A stretch of DNA of 64,000 nt from Sellimonas catena. Its GTDB lineage: Bacteria > Bacillota > Clostridia > Lachnospirales > Lachnospiraceae. Both the position numbers and the translations under genes were made by a program. Numbering within the stretch: the first letter of the stretch is position 1; each line of letters starts with the position of its first letter. The DNA lies in the NCBI RefSeq assembly GCF_045063725.1, contig NZ_CP173695.1; one strand, written 5' to 3'. Shown here piece after piece: positions 26,344 to 35,640 of the stretch. The notes under the pieces are model-generated. The model saw only the letters and a list, made by a program, of their open reading frames with translations. It was not told the origin of the DNA and searched no databases.

Positions 26344-26368
26344 ATATTGCTCAAAACCATAACAATAT
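26344..26368. promoter_or_regulatory. Inverted repeat upstream of the galK promoter (candidate regulator site)
   Basis: ATATTG (26344-26349) and CAATAT (26363-26368) separated by 13 bases, lying directly behind the galK -35 and between the two divergent promoters. Position fits an activator site for the divergent AraC-type protein. No binding data. Confidence 0.4.
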
Positions 26369-26382
26369 TGAGGTGTTAAAGC

Positions 26383-26411
26383 TTGATTTTTTCCCTGGAA
26401 CAGCGTATGAT
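26383..26411 (+). promoter_or_regulatory. Promoter of the AraC-family regulator
   Basis: TTGATT (26383-26388), 17-base spacer, TATGAT (26406-26411). It implies a leader of about 100 bases containing two alternative stems. Confidence 0.5.
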
Positions 26412-26516
26412 ACATAGGACTGAAATCACAGCCTTTCAGCCAAGTCTTATTGACACTACTAAACTACTATGCTTTCCAGTCGAAAGGGCTGTATTTCGAC
26501 TGTAGAGTTTGAAACT

Positions 26517-27443
26517 ATGCAGATTCAGATTAACGAAGATAAAAAAGAATTAAAACAACATGGAGATTACACGTTTCCGGTGAATTTAAGCGGCGAGATG
26601 TTGTCCAGATATGAAGGCGGTGCTTTTTTCTGGCACTGGCACACGGAAATAGAACTGACTTTAGTTCTGAAAGGCCAGATCGAATACCGGGTCAATGAGC
26701 GCACCTACCATCTGAAGGCCGGCGACGGGCTGTTCTGCAACAGCAACGCCATGCATGCAGGAATGCGCATTGACAACCAGGACTGCCAGTATTTTTCCAC
26801 CACGTTTCATCCCCGGTTTCTGTACGGATTTGAAAACAGCATTCTTCAGACCAAATATGTGGATCCGGTCCTGAATGCCCCGGCGTTCTCTTCTGCTGTA
26901 TTTCTTTCATCGGAAGAATGGGCATCAGAAATTCTTTCCCTTCTTCGGGAGATCTATGCACTTTATCTGCAGCCGGCACCGGACCAGGAACTGCGTCTTC
27001 ATATTCTCATATCCGAAATCTGGAGACACTTATATGGACATTTCACAAGTTGCTCCTTTGAAGAGCCGTCCTCATCAGATTCCATTGGACGGCTGAAAGA
27101 GATTTTGTCTTTCATTCATACTTCCTATGCAAAGCAGATTACACTGGAAGAGATTGCAGATCATGTGCATCTGTCAAAAAGTGAGTGCTGTCGCTTTTTC
27201 AAGCGGCATATGAATATGACCGTCTTTGATTATCTTTTATATTACCGTATTCAGCAGAGTCTTCCGCTTTTGCAGGAAGGTCTCTGTACGATCTCCAAGG
27301 CAGCCGAGTCCTGCGGATTTTCCAATGCGTGTTATTACGGGAAACTGTTCAAGCGGTATATGAACTGTACTCCGAGACAGTATCAGGCCCGGTTCCGCCC
27401 GGACAGACATCCATCCCGGGAGACATTTTCCCAAACAGATTAA
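26517..27443 (+). CDS. AraC-family transcriptional regulator with N-terminal cupin domain
   Basis: 308 residues from the ATG at 26517; an in-frame ATG at 26469 would add 16 residues but has no ribosome-binding site, while this one has a weak GAG and the family-like start MQIQINEDKKEL. The cupin domain has WHWHTEIELTLVLKGQIEY and GDGLFCNSNAMHAG. The C-terminal two-helix-turn-helix domain includes QITLEEIADHVHLSKSECCR and SNACYYGKLFKRYMNCTPRQY. Such proteins usually sense sugars. Divergence from galK-galT suggests, but does not prove, control of that operon. Confidence 0.85.
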   Translation: MQIQINEDKKELKQHGDYTFPVNLSGEMLSRYEGGAFFWHWHTEIELTLVLKGQIEYRVNERTYHLKAGDGLFCNSNAMHAGMRIDNQDCQYFSTTFHPRFLYGFENSILQTKYVDPVLNAPAFSSAVFLSSEEWASEILSLLREIYALYLQPAPDQELRLHILISEIWRHLYGHFTSCSFEEPSSSDSIGRLKEILSFIHTSYAKQITLEEIADHVHLSKSECCRFFKRHMNMTVFDYLLYYRIQQSLPLLQEGLCTISKAAESCGFSNACYYGKLFKRYMNCTPRQYQARFRPDRHPSRETFSQTD

Positions 27444-27457
27444 ACAGCTGAAAAATA

Positions 27458-27495
27458 CAGCCCCGGATTTTTCTGCCCGGGGCTGCTCTCATTTT
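27458..27495. terminator. Bidirectional terminator between AraC regulator and aldo/keto reductase
   Basis: 9-bp stem CAGCCCCGG/CCGGGGCTG (27458-27466 with 27477-27485), with T-rich sequence on both sides. Confidence 0.75.
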
Positions 27496-27498
27496 ATA

Positions 27499-28500
27499 TT
27501 AGTTGAATTTCTTTAAGCTGATTTTATCGATCTGTTCCAGTTCTTCCTCAGAAAACGGCGTTCTGCTGACCGCTCCGACATTTTCCATAAGCTGAGACGG
27601 TCTGGATGCTCCTACAAGAACGCTTGTCACTTCTTTGTCTTTTAATACCCAGTTCAAGGCCATCTGTGAAAGGGTCTGTCCTCTCTGGGATGCCAGTTCT
27701 TTCAAGGCACGGATCTGGTGAATCCGCTCGTCTGTCAGAGCACTTTCTTTCAGGAATCTTCCGTCTGTCCGGATCCGGCTGTCGTCCGGTATGCCATTCA
27801 GATAACGGTCCGTAAGCATTCCCTGTGCCAGCGGGCTGTATGCAATGATCCCTTTTTCACGCTGTTTTGCCGCTGCCTTCAATCCGTTTTCTTCGATCGA
27901 ACGGTCAAAGATCGAGTAACGGTTCTGGTTGATGATAAACGGACAATGATAAGATTCCAGAAGATCTGCCGCTTTTTCCATCGTCTCTCCATCATAGTTG
28001 GAAATCCCTGCATACAATGCCTTCCCGCTTTTGACAATTGACGCAAGAGCGCCCATCGACTCTTCCAGCGGTGTTTCCGGATCCATGCAGTGGTGGTAGA
28101 AAATATCCACATAGTCCAGTCCCATTCTCTTCAGGCTCTGATCCAGGCTGGCTGTCAGATACTTTCTGCTTCCTCCTGTTCCATAAGGGCCGTCCCACAT
28201 GTCGTATCCTGCCTTTGTGCTGATAATCATCTCGTCCCGGTACGCTGCCATCTCATTCTTTAAAATCCGTCCGAAATTCTCCTCGGCGCTTCCCGGTACC
28301 GGCCCATAGTTATTCGCGAGATCAAAGTGGGTAATTCCCAGATCAAACGCGGTAAATACCAGTTCCTTCATTCTGTCATATGCTGCATTGCTGCCAAAAT
28401 TATGCCACAGTCCGAATGAAACTGCCGGGAGCTTCAGTCCGCTCTTCCCGCATTTTGCATAGCTCATCCCCTGATATCTTGTTTCTGCTGCCTGATACAT
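27499..28500 (-). CDS. Aldo/keto reductase (YghZ-like)
   Basis: 333 residues. NADPH-dependent reductase barrel. The catalytic tetrad is visible: Asp/Tyr in FDLANNYGPVPGSAEENFG, Lys in IISTKAGYDMWDGPYGTGG and His in DYVDIFYHHCMDPETP. The GPYGTGGSRKYL segment is typical of the L-glyceraldehyde 3-phosphate reductase (YghZ/Gpr) branch, which acts on glyceraldehyde phosphate and methylglyoxal. TAAGGAGGAGCAAC precedes the ATG. It lies 11 bases downstream of fbp and is probably co-transcribed. Confidence 0.88.
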   Translation of the reverse strand: MYQAAETRYQGMSYAKCGKSGLKLPAVSFGLWHNFGSNAAYDRMKELVFTAFDLGITHFDLANNYGPVPGSAEENFGRILKNEMAAYRDEMIISTKAGYDMWDGPYGTGGSRKYLTASLDQSLKRMGLDYVDIFYHHCMDPETPLEESMGALASIVKSGKALYAGISNYDGETMEKAADLLESYHCPFIINQNRYSIFDRSIEENGLKAAAKQREKGIIAYSPLAQGMLTDRYLNGIPDDSRIRTDGRFLKESALTDERIHQIRALKELASQRGQTLSQMALNWVLKDKEVTSVLVGASRPSQLMENVGAVSRTPFSEEELEQIDKISLKKFN

Positions 28501-28511
28501 GTTGCTCCTCC

Positions 28512-30461
28512 TTAATTTCCTCTCTCTTTAATTGTTCCTGACCGGTATGCGCCGATCAGTTCCTTTAATTCCCCAATCTTTTTCAGAAGCTGTTTTCCGT
28601 TATCCGTATCTCCCACTGTCTGGCGCTTGTGGCTGTAATTCACCGCAATCTGATGGGAGACAATATCTTTTTCCTCCTGAATGGCGATTTCTGTCGTCTC
28701 AAACGGCTCGTGTGCCGCAAGCGACATTCCGTAGGAATTATAAATCAGCGTATATCCGGCGATTCCGGTTTCCCTGTGATATGCTCTGGAAAATCCGCCA
28801 TCGATAATCAGAAGTTTGCCTTCGCATTTAACAGGACTTTCCCCCTCTTTCTGATGTACCGGAACATGACCGTTGATAATACGTGCCTCTTCCCCTTCCA
28901 GTCCGAATTCCTTCAGGATTTTCTCAGCCGTCTCTTTCTTTTCCAGAAGTTGATAGTACGCATTTTTCAATTCCTGATGCGTTTCTTTTTCTGCAATCAA
29001 ATACCGCTCAAAGGTCGCCATCTTACTTCTGCCATAGAGCGGAGATCCCGGTGCGGACCATAAAAACCAGAGAATATTCCTGCCCCGCTCTTTCTCCTCC
29101 TCTTCCATTGAGAAGAATGCTTTACGTACATACTGTTCCAGGACATCGTAGAGTGCCTTCCCATGATAAGTCTGCCCATAAACCGGAACTTCCATAAAGC
29201 TTCCGTCCTCATTCATCGGCACACATCCATGATAAAGGAGATTTCCATTGTATACTTTATAAAGGCTGCCCTTCTTTAACAGGAACTTCACATGCTTCTG
29301 CAGTTTCTCACAGTTTTTGAAGGCCCGTGTCAGCCTCTCCATCACGTTTTTCTCCTGTTCGCTCAGGGCATATGGCTCAGCCGGATCGATTGTCGGAAAC
29401 CGCCCGTCCAAAAGCTCATACTGTTTTCCGTCAATCCTGATCTGATTTGTTTCGTAGTCAATCTGGTCAAGGAGACAACGTCCATTCATTCCAAACTCCG
29501 GATTTTCGCTGGCAAGCTGTCCTTCAATTTTAAACTGAATCACTGAAATTGCCTTGTGCATTCTCTGTTGAAGAGCCAGCGAAATATCTGCTTTTTCCTG
29601 CTGGGTTTTGATTCCGAACTGCCAGGCTTCGTCATCCACATATGTCTCCAGCGTAAAGGTTACAAGCGGAAGCATGTTGATGCCGTATCCATCCTCCAGA
29701 ATGTCCAGATTTCCGTACCGGAGGCACAGGCGAATCACCGTCGCGATACATGCCTGTTGTCCGGCTGCGGCTCCCATCCAGAGGACGTCATGATTTCCCC
29801 ATTGAATATCCAGTGAATGATAGTCCATCAGGCAGTCCATGATCTGGTGCGGCAGAGGTCCCCTGTCAAAAATATCGCCGATAATATGCAGATGGTCTAC
29901 CACAAGCCTCTGTATCAATTCTGCCATTGCTATAATGAAAGGCTCTGCCCTCCCGATATCCAGAATCGTCTGAATGATGGCCTCATAATACGCCTCTTTG
30001 TCCGAAAGTTCCGGCTTCTCTGTAATCAGCTCTTCAATAACGTAAGCATAATCCGGCGGCAGCGCTTTCCGTACCTTGGATCTGGTATACTTGGAAGAAA
30101 CGACTCTGCAAAGTTCGATCAACCGGTAAAGCGTCACTCGATACCAGTTCTGCATGTCCTCCCCGGACTGTCTTAGCTGTTCCAGCTTTTCTCTCGGATA
30201 ATAAATCAACGTTGCGACCGACCTCTTCTCCGCCGTACCAAGGGTATGTCCGAATACATCATCAATCTTCTTTCGCACGGCACCCGAACCATTTCTCAGC
30301 ACATGGGAAAAAGCCTCATATTCCCCGTGGATATCTGACAGAAAATGTTCTGTTCCTTTCGGAAGGTTGATAATCGACTGCAGATTGATGATCTCAGTGG
30401 ATGCCTTCTCGATCGTCGGATACAGTTCAGCCAGATATTCCAGATATTTATTTTGCTCCAT
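28512..30461 (-). CDS. fbp: Fructose-1,6-bisphosphatase, class III
   Basis: 649 residues, the long class III enzyme of Firmicutes, unrelated to the classical FBPase and built on a metallophosphoesterase fold. Metal-binding motifs: LSDIHGEYEAF (about residue 42), IIGDIFDRGPLPH (about 193), QWGNHDVLWMGAAAG (about 220) and INGHVPV near residue 530. It makes fructose 6-phosphate in gluconeogenesis. TAAGGAGGAGAAT precedes the ATG. The aldo/keto reductase follows 11 bases downstream. Confidence 0.95.
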   Translation of the reverse strand: MEQNKYLEYLAELYPTIEKASTEIINLQSIINLPKGTEHFLSDIHGEYEAFSHVLRNGSGAVRKKIDDVFGHTLGTAEKRSVATLIYYPREKLEQLRQSGEDMQNWYRVTLYRLIELCRVVSSKYTRSKVRKALPPDYAYVIEELITEKPELSDKEAYYEAIIQTILDIGRAEPFIIAMAELIQRLVVDHLHIIGDIFDRGPLPHQIMDCLMDYHSLDIQWGNHDVLWMGAAAGQQACIATVIRLCLRYGNLDILEDGYGINMLPLVTFTLETYVDDEAWQFGIKTQQEKADISLALQQRMHKAISVIQFKIEGQLASENPEFGMNGRCLLDQIDYETNQIRIDGKQYELLDGRFPTIDPAEPYALSEQEKNVMERLTRAFKNCEKLQKHVKFLLKKGSLYKVYNGNLLYHGCVPMNEDGSFMEVPVYGQTYHGKALYDVLEQYVRKAFFSMEEEEKERGRNILWFLWSAPGSPLYGRSKMATFERYLIAEKETHQELKNAYYQLLEKKETAEKILKEFGLEGEEARIINGHVPVHQKEGESPVKCEGKLLIIDGGFSRAYHRETGIAGYTLIYNSYGMSLAAHEPFETTEIAIQEEKDIVSHQIAVNYSHKRQTVGDTDNGKQLLKKIGELKELIGAYRSGTIKERGN

Positions 30462-30554
30462 ATTCTCCTCCTTACCGCGGCGCGAAACGGATTTAAAGCC
30501 TTTCGAAAACCAGGTATTTCCCCTGCCAGAATCCCTGCTCTATATTTGATTATT

Positions 30555-30590
30555 ATAAAACAGACAGGAACTGGTCTGACCAATTCCCGC
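30555..30590 (-). terminator. Terminator of the acyltransferase-like gene
   Basis: 8-bp stem with one mismatch (30567-30574 with 30580-30587), loop TCTGA, followed on the minus strand by TGTCTGTTTTAT. Confidence 0.55.
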
Positions 30591-30712
30591 CTCGTTTCTT
30601 TGCTTCAAATCATCTCACTGCCCGCAGGTTTTCCGTATCACTTTACCTGATGAAATGATTATATCATATTTTCTTATCAGTGCGTAAATTTCTCGTTCAA
30701 TTTCCACTCAAA

Positions 30713-31546
30713 TTAAAGCAAAATAACACCACAGCCAAATCCAAACCGCTCTTCCTGCTTCAATGCCATCCTTTGAAGGAACGTAGAGTCTGGAGTAAGT
30801 CTCTTTTCTTTCCCGTTAAAAAGATTTTCCATTGCCTGATCTGAATTTCTGCTTGTACCAATTATCTGAAACTTTTCCGCAAACTGCCTGATATGGGAGG
30901 ACGGAGAAAGAGCTTGGATCATCGGCGGATAAAGCAGCCAGCTGTAACACAGAAAAGCCTTATATTTCGTTTCAGGATCAATCTGAGCAAAGAACTTTTT
31001 CGCTCTTTGGAAGGAGTCCTCCACCGCCTCTGTATGCAGATCTGCCCCTCTTTGAACATGACAGTTTAACACCGGACAGCCGCAGGGAAGAAGTTCTTGT
31101 GCATTCGTGGAATAAATCATATAAAAATAATCATCATCCAGATATACCATTTGGAATGGCTGAAACTGCAAAGAGCCAATTTTAAAAATCTCAGCATTCA
31201 TAATGTGGCGAAACCAGATCACATCGTCTTTTTCAAGCCCGGCCCGGCCGGTTTTCTGAAAATAAATCTCTGCCCGCAGCGTAACATCCTGGAAGGTATC
31301 AAAAATAATACTGTCCGAGATTCCCCGTGCCCTGTATTCTTCATATTTCTCCACAAGAAGACAGGTAATGACAGCTAAACGGACAGCCGGAACCTGATCA
31401 CACAGGAAAAACTGGAAATCCTCTCCCTGATACGCTTTGTCTGCAAGCACTTCCACTGTGTCACCCAGCCTGTTTATTTCCTTTTGAACCGCTTCCTGAA
31501 TCTGATCCCGGTAATGCAGTTCTGAAAGCATGGTATGCAAGGTCAT
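30713..31546 (-). CDS. Acyltransferase-domain protein (DUF5596-like)
   Basis: 277 residues. The N-terminal half is helical (HYRDQIQEAVQKEINRLGD, AVRLAVITCLLVEKYEEYRARGISDSI). The C-terminal half has GRAGLEKDDVIWFRHIMNAEIFKIGSLQFQPFQM, VLNCHVQRGADL and CYSWLLYPPMIQAL, which resembles the acyltransferase-type GNAT-like fold annotated in many Lachnospiraceae. The cysteine-rich LPCGCPVLNCHV segment is notable. It follows the M3 peptidase on the same strand, about 100 bases downstream with an inverted repeat between. The substrate is unknown and the family name is from memory. Confidence 0.6.
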   Translation of the reverse strand: MTLHTMLSELHYRDQIQEAVQKEINRLGDTVEVLADKAYQGEDFQFFLCDQVPAVRLAVITCLLVEKYEEYRARGISDSIIFDTFQDVTLRAEIYFQKTGRAGLEKDDVIWFRHIMNAEIFKIGSLQFQPFQMVYLDDDYFYMIYSTNAQELLPCGCPVLNCHVQRGADLHTEAVEDSFQRAKKFFAQIDPETKYKAFLCYSWLLYPPMIQALSPSSHIRQFAEKFQIIGTSRNSDQAMENLFNGKEKRLTPDSTFLQRMALKQEERFGFGCGVILL

Positions 31547-31571
31547 TCTGTCACCTCCATAACATAGTTAC

Positions 31572-31602
31572 GGACTGAGAAAGCTTGTCCCTTTCTCAGT
31601 CC
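31572..31602 (-). repeat. Inverted repeat between the peptidase and acyltransferase-like genes
   Basis: 12-bp arms GGACTGAGAAAG/CTTTCTCAGTCC with an 8-base loop and no T-run on either strand. It may be a terminator-like or processing hairpin downstream of the M3 peptidase. Confidence 0.5.
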
Positions 31603-31643
31603 ATCCATTGATGTTATTTTTAACATCCTATTTCTTAAACACT

Positions 31644-33344
31644 TCAGATTTTATGCTTTTCCAGCCACTTACCGGAATACTCTGCGATCGAACGGAGACA
31701 TCCGTCCTCCATCGGAGAAGTCAGTCCCGCTCCCTTTACCAGTCCAAGGAATGTATCCGTACCTCCGCGTTTTACAAACTCTTTGTATTTTACCCAGGCC
31801 TGATCCCAGTCTTTTTCGATTTCCAGCCAGAACTGCAGCGCCACGGTCTGTGCCAGACAGTAATCAATATAGTAAAACGGTGATGCATAAATATGGTTCT
31901 GTCTCTGCCATCCGGCTCCTCTTTCGTAAAAAGGAATTCCCTCCAGATCCAGATACGGGCGGTACCGTTTTTCCAGCTTCAGCCACGCTTCGTTGCGCTC
32001 CTGCGGCGTCATCTCCGGATGCTCATAGACTACCTGCTGGAAGTGATCCACCAGACATCCATATGGAATAAAATTCAGCGTTCCCTCAAGGTGGGAAACT
32101 TCATATTTCTTTGTCTGATGTTTGAAGAACAGCTCATACCACGGTGTCGCAAAAAATTCCATGGACATGGAGTGAGTCTCTGCAGCTTCCATGGACGGCA
32201 GATGCATGGAAAGCAGATCGATGTGCTTTTCCGCCATGTAGGAGGCAAAAGCATGTCCCGCTTCGTGGGTCAGCACATCCACATCTCCTGCCGTACCGTT
32301 AAAATTGGAAAAGATAAACGGACAGCCATAGCCCGGTATATCACAGCAGTAACCGCCGGTCGCTTTCCCCGGTTTAGCTACCACATCGAAAAGCTCCCGT
32401 TCGAACATCATTTTGATAAAATCCGCAGTCTCCGGGGACATTTCCGTATACATCCGGCGTCCTGCCTCCATGATTTCCTCCGGCGTCCCCTGCGGAACCG
32501 CATTGCCATCCGGGAAACGGAAGGAATCATCGTATATTTTCAAATGATCTACACCGATACACTCTGCCTGTGTCTTCTTGATTTCACAGACAACCGGAAC
32601 GAGATCCCGAACCACCTGATCACGGAAGTCCGCAATGGCTTCCGGTGCATAGCAGTTTCTCTGGCGGCGCACATAGCCAAGCTCCACGAAATTTTTCATG
32701 CCAAGGCGGTGTGCCTGCTCGGTACGGTTTTTCACCAGTTTATCGAAAATTTCATCCAGTTCTTCCTGATGATCATCAAAAAACTTCCCGTAGGCTTCAT
32801 ACGCTTCCTTCCGGATCTTACGGTCCTGGCTCTGCATAAACAGGCCCATCTGGGAAAGATTATACTGTCCTCCCTGAAACTCAATCTGCGCTCCTGCAAG
32901 CAGAGACTGATACTGAGTCTGCAGCGTGCTCTCCTCCTGAAGAAGCCCGGTTATTTCCGGGGAAAATCCTTTCATCGCAAGATCCAGATTCAAAAAGATC
33001 ACTTTCCCGAATTTTTCCTCCAGTTCTTTCCGGAATGGCGAGTGAAGCAGCGCTTCCTTGTATTTCTGCATCTCTTCTTCGAGAATCGGAGAAATCTGAT
33101 CGTTATATTCCCGCTCTTTCACATAAAATTCGTCTTTCGTATTCACCGTATAACGGATGTATACGAGAGAATCTGCTGTGGAAATCTCCTTTTCCACTTC
33201 ATTCATCCGGTAAATGGCCGCTGCCTGCTCTTCAGCAGAAGATGCCTGTTTTACCTCTTCTGTGATTTCCCTGATCTTCTTTTTCACTTCCTCGAGATCG
33301 ATTCTTTTGTAAGAAAATTCGCTGAATGTTTCCTTTCTCTCCAT
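31644..33344 (-). CDS. M3-family oligoendopeptidase (PepF-like)
   Basis: 566 residues, cytoplasmic zinc peptidase degrading short peptides. The zinc motif is DVLTHEAGHAFASYMAEKH (HEAGH at about residue 360) with a downstream Glu in MEAAETHSMSMEF. RCY..RQRNCY-type substrate residues occur in GYVRRQRNCYAPEAI. The length matches the M3 branch common in Clostridia. GAGGGAAATGTCAT precedes the ATG. It is likely the first gene of a unit with the acyltransferase-like gene. Confidence 0.92.
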   Translation of the reverse strand: MERKETFSEFSYKRIDLEEVKKKIREITEEVKQASSAEEQAAAIYRMNEVEKEISTADSLVYIRYTVNTKDEFYVKEREYNDQISPILEEEMQKYKEALLHSPFRKELEEKFGKVIFLNLDLAMKGFSPEITGLLQEESTLQTQYQSLLAGAQIEFQGGQYNLSQMGLFMQSQDRKIRKEAYEAYGKFFDDHQEELDEIFDKLVKNRTEQAHRLGMKNFVELGYVRRQRNCYAPEAIADFRDQVVRDLVPVVCEIKKTQAECIGVDHLKIYDDSFRFPDGNAVPQGTPEEIMEAGRRMYTEMSPETADFIKMMFERELFDVVAKPGKATGGYCCDIPGYGCPFIFSNFNGTAGDVDVLTHEAGHAFASYMAEKHIDLLSMHLPSMEAAETHSMSMEFFATPWYELFFKHQTKKYEVSHLEGTLNFIPYGCLVDHFQQVVYEHPEMTPQERNEAWLKLEKRYRPYLDLEGIPFYERGAGWQRQNHIYASPFYYIDYCLAQTVALQFWLEIEKDWDQAWVKYKEFVKRGGTDTFLGLVKGAGLTSPMEDGCLRSIAEYSGKWLEKHKI

Positions 33345-33399
33345 ATGACATTTCCCTCCAGTCTTAAGATAGATTCAGTATACCACATTCATACAGGCA

Positions 33400-33447
33400 A
33401 AAAAAGGCGGGGAGTACGACATTTTCCAGTCGTCTCCCCGCCTTTTT
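33400..33447. terminator. Bidirectional terminator upstream of the M3 peptidase gene
   Basis: GC-rich stem (33406-33420 region with 33429-33442; inner arm ACGAC/GTCGT), A-run on the left and TTTTT on the right. It ends the small 77-residue gene on the minus strand. Confidence 0.85.
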
Positions 33448-33483
33448 CTGTCTATTCTGTTTTTGTGCCCTCACACGCTCTTC

Positions 33484-33717
33484 CTAATGTGCAAATCCGG
33501 CAAACGATAATTCGCATCCGTGTCCAACACGGCTGAAGATATTGACGATTCTCGTCATGACTTCGGGATACTGCTCCTCCTGTGTCAGAACCAGTATTTT
33601 CGTATTATCTTCCGTAAACTCTACCCGTTCCACCTCCGGGATTTCCAACATCTCTTTCAGGATTTCCGAAACCATCTCCTCTGTCAGATTTTTTGCCACT
33701 CGATAATACCTTCCCAA
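33484..33717 (-). CDS. Small conserved-looking protein, ferredoxin-like fold guess
   Basis: 77 residues, MGRYYRVAKNLTEEMVSEIL... The predicted beta-alpha-beta pattern (helix EMVSEILKEMLEIPEVE, strand RVEFTEDNTKILVLT, helix YPEVMTRIVNIFSRVG) resembles heavy-metal-associated or ACT-like small domains, but the CXXC metal motif is absent; its only Cys lies near the C-terminus (HGCELSFAGFAH). It stands alone between a terminator and an AT-rich upstream stretch. Function unknown. Confidence 0.65.
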   Translation of the reverse strand: MGRYYRVAKNLTEEMVSEILKEMLEIPEVERVEFTEDNTKILVLTQEEQYPEVMTRIVNIFSRVGHGCELSFAGFAH

Positions 33718-33873
33718 TTTTAAGGCCTTCTTTCTTTAATTAGTTATTTCTAACTTTTAGTATAGTCCTTCCTTTTTCTGTTGTCAAAGAATTTCTGATA
33801 AAAAATTATCAAATATGGAATTTCCAGAATGCCCGCTGTATCTTTTCAAACTCTTTCCGGTTAGTTTTCTTTC

Positions 33874-33882
33874 TGCTATACT
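33874..33882 (+). promoter_or_regulatory. Extended -10 promoter of the esterase gene
   Basis: TGCTATACT, with only a weak -35 17 bases upstream; about 47 bases before the start. Confidence 0.45.
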
Positions 33883-33929
33883 ATTTCTATATTTAATTAA
33901 ACGATATGAAAAGAAAGGAAGAACGTTTT

Positions 33930-34607
33930 ATGCAGTCTTTTTCATTGGGCCAAAATCAGATTTCCATTTTACCTGGCAGACGACCGGACGCACCCGTTAT
34001 TTATCTTCCTTCGGTTAAGGACGAAGGTGCCTGCATCTCCCGGTATCTGCTGGAATCCGGCTGTCCGGATCTTACACTTATTTCGATCAGTGATCTTTCC
34101 TGGAATCACGATATGGCACCCTGGGACTGTCCGGCTGTCTTTCCAAAAGGTGATCCTTTTACCGGAGGCGCTGACGCATACATCCACCAGCTGACAGAGC
34201 AGATTCTTCCTGAAGCAGAACGGCGGATCGGATCCGAACCAGTCTGGAGAGGAATCGCCGGCTATTCTCTTGCCGGGCTGTTCGCCATCTATACGCTCTA
34301 TCACACAGATCTGTTTTCCAGAGCTGCCAGTATGTCCGGTTCTCTGTGGTTTCCCGGCTTCTCCGAATACATGGAATCCCATTCCTTGGCTGTTCGGCCG
34401 GACTGTATTTACCTTTCTCTCGGAAAAAAAGAGCACAAAACAAGAAATCCTCTCATGAAAACAGTCGCACATCATACGGAAAAGGCCTTCTCCTGGTTTC
34501 AGTCACAGAACATTCACGTAACCTTTGAATGGAATGAGGGCGGACATTTCGATCATCCTGACCAAAGGACAGCGGCGGGGATTCAATGGATCGTAGAACA
34601 GCATTGA
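33930..34607 (+). CDS. Alpha/beta-hydrolase, esterase D-like
   Basis: 225 residues from the ATG at 33930, chosen for AGAAAGGAAG upstream; an in-frame ATG 24 bases earlier overlaps that site. The nucleophile elbow is GYSLAGLFA, followed by FSRAASMSGSLWFPGF, and the catalytic His is in GGHFDH near the C-terminus. This layout matches the esterase family of the S-formylglutathione hydrolase/enterochelin esterase type, which cleaves varied esters. Monocistronic, followed by a terminator. Substrate unknown. Confidence 0.8.
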   Translation: MQSFSLGQNQISILPGRRPDAPVIYLPSVKDEGACISRYLLESGCPDLTLISISDLSWNHDMAPWDCPAVFPKGDPFTGGADAYIHQLTEQILPEAERRIGSEPVWRGIAGYSLAGLFAIYTLYHTDLFSRAASMSGSLWFPGFSEYMESHSLAVRPDCIYLSLGKKEHKTRNPLMKTVAHHTEKAFSWFQSQNIHVTFEWNEGGHFDHPDQRTAAGIQWIVEQH

Positions 34608-34634
34608 ATTCCATGCCAGATGGTGAAATATCCA

Positions 34635-34680
34635 AAAAACCGCTGGATGCCCCACACAAAGGCACCAGCGGGTTTTTTGC
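34635..34680. terminator. Bidirectional terminator between esterase and fucO remnant
   Basis: Stem CCGCTGG..GCC/GGC.CCAGCGG (34640-34671) with TTTTTT on the right and AAAAAA on the left. Confidence 0.85.
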
Positions 34681-34695
34681 TTTTTCTGACTGTTT

Positions 34696-35640
34696 TTACA
34701 TCAATCTGCGGAACAGATCTTTCAGATCTTCCACGCTTGCGTCTTTCGGGTTGCCAGGCGCGCAGGCATCTGCGTGAGCAGATTCTGCAAGGAAGTCCAG
34801 ATCTTCTTCTTTTAATGCTTCCAGTTTTGTCGGGATTCCAACATCTACAGACAGCTGCTGAACGGCATCGATTGCTGCTTTCCGGTATTCTTCCACAGAC
34901 ATCTCGTCCACACCTTTGACGCCCATTGCTCTTGCAATTTCACGATACTTTTCTCCTGTGCTGTCAGCGTTGTATTCCATTACGATCGGCAGCATCATAG
35001 CGCATGCAACACCATGCGGAGTATCATAAACTGCTCCCAATGTATGTGCCATGGAATGAGCGATTCCAAGTCCTACATTGGAGAATCCCATACCGGCAAT
35101 GTACTGGCCCAGTGCCATGCCTTCCCGGCCTTCTGCTTCTCCTGCCACTGCGCTCCGAAGGGATCTGCTGATGATTTCGATTGCCTTCAGATGGAACATA
35201 TCGGTCATTTCCCAGGCTGCTTTTGTCGTATATCCTTCGATGGCATGTGTCAGAGCATCCATTCCTGTCGATGCTGTCAGTCCTTTCGGCATGGAAGACA
35301 TCATGTCCGGATCCACAACTGCAACAATCGGCATGTCATGCGGGTCTACACAAACGAATTTTCTCTTTCTTTCCACATCCGTAATGACATAATTGATCGT
35401 CACTTCCGCTGCAGTTCCTGCTGTGGTCGGCACAGCAATAGTCGGCACACAAGGATTTTTCGTAGGTGCTGTTCCTTCCAGGCTTCTTACATCCTCAAAT
35501 TCCGGATTGGCAATGATAATTCCGATAGCCTTTGCAGTGTCCATGGAGGAACCTCCACCGATCGCAATGATATATAGTCTGCCTTTGCTGCCTTAAATGC
35601 CTCAACTCCGTGCTGTACGTTCTCAATCGTTGGAAATCCC
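34696..35640 (-). pseudogene. fucO: 5'-truncated iron-containing alcohol dehydrogenase (lactaldehyde reductase type)
   Basis: The frame is readable from about 35635: PTIENVQHGVEAFKAAKADY, then IAIGGGSSMDTAKAIGII, through to the C-terminus FRRLM. This is the group III iron alcohol dehydrogenase family, FucO branch (lactaldehyde/1,2-propanediol). The iron-binding His region (DALTHAIEGY, GIAHSMAHTLGAVYDTPHG) is intact, but roughly the first 65-70 residues of the nucleotide-binding domain are missing. Upstream sequence belongs to a fructokinase gene in another frame. Translation could only begin at the internal ATG at 35544, which by chance has GGAGG in the GGGS codons, giving 282 residues that lack the GGGS motif. 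Probably inactive. Confidence 0.8.

Noticed and set aside
31893..33536. 547-codon plus-strand open frame opposite the M3 peptidase
   Set aside because: Antisense shadow of a clear M3 peptidase; no start signal and no domain.
34696..35544. Functional 282-residue alcohol dehydrogenase
   Set aside because: Frame upstream of the ATG continues the FucO nucleotide-binding domain (IAIGGGSS), so the ATG is internal to a truncated gene.
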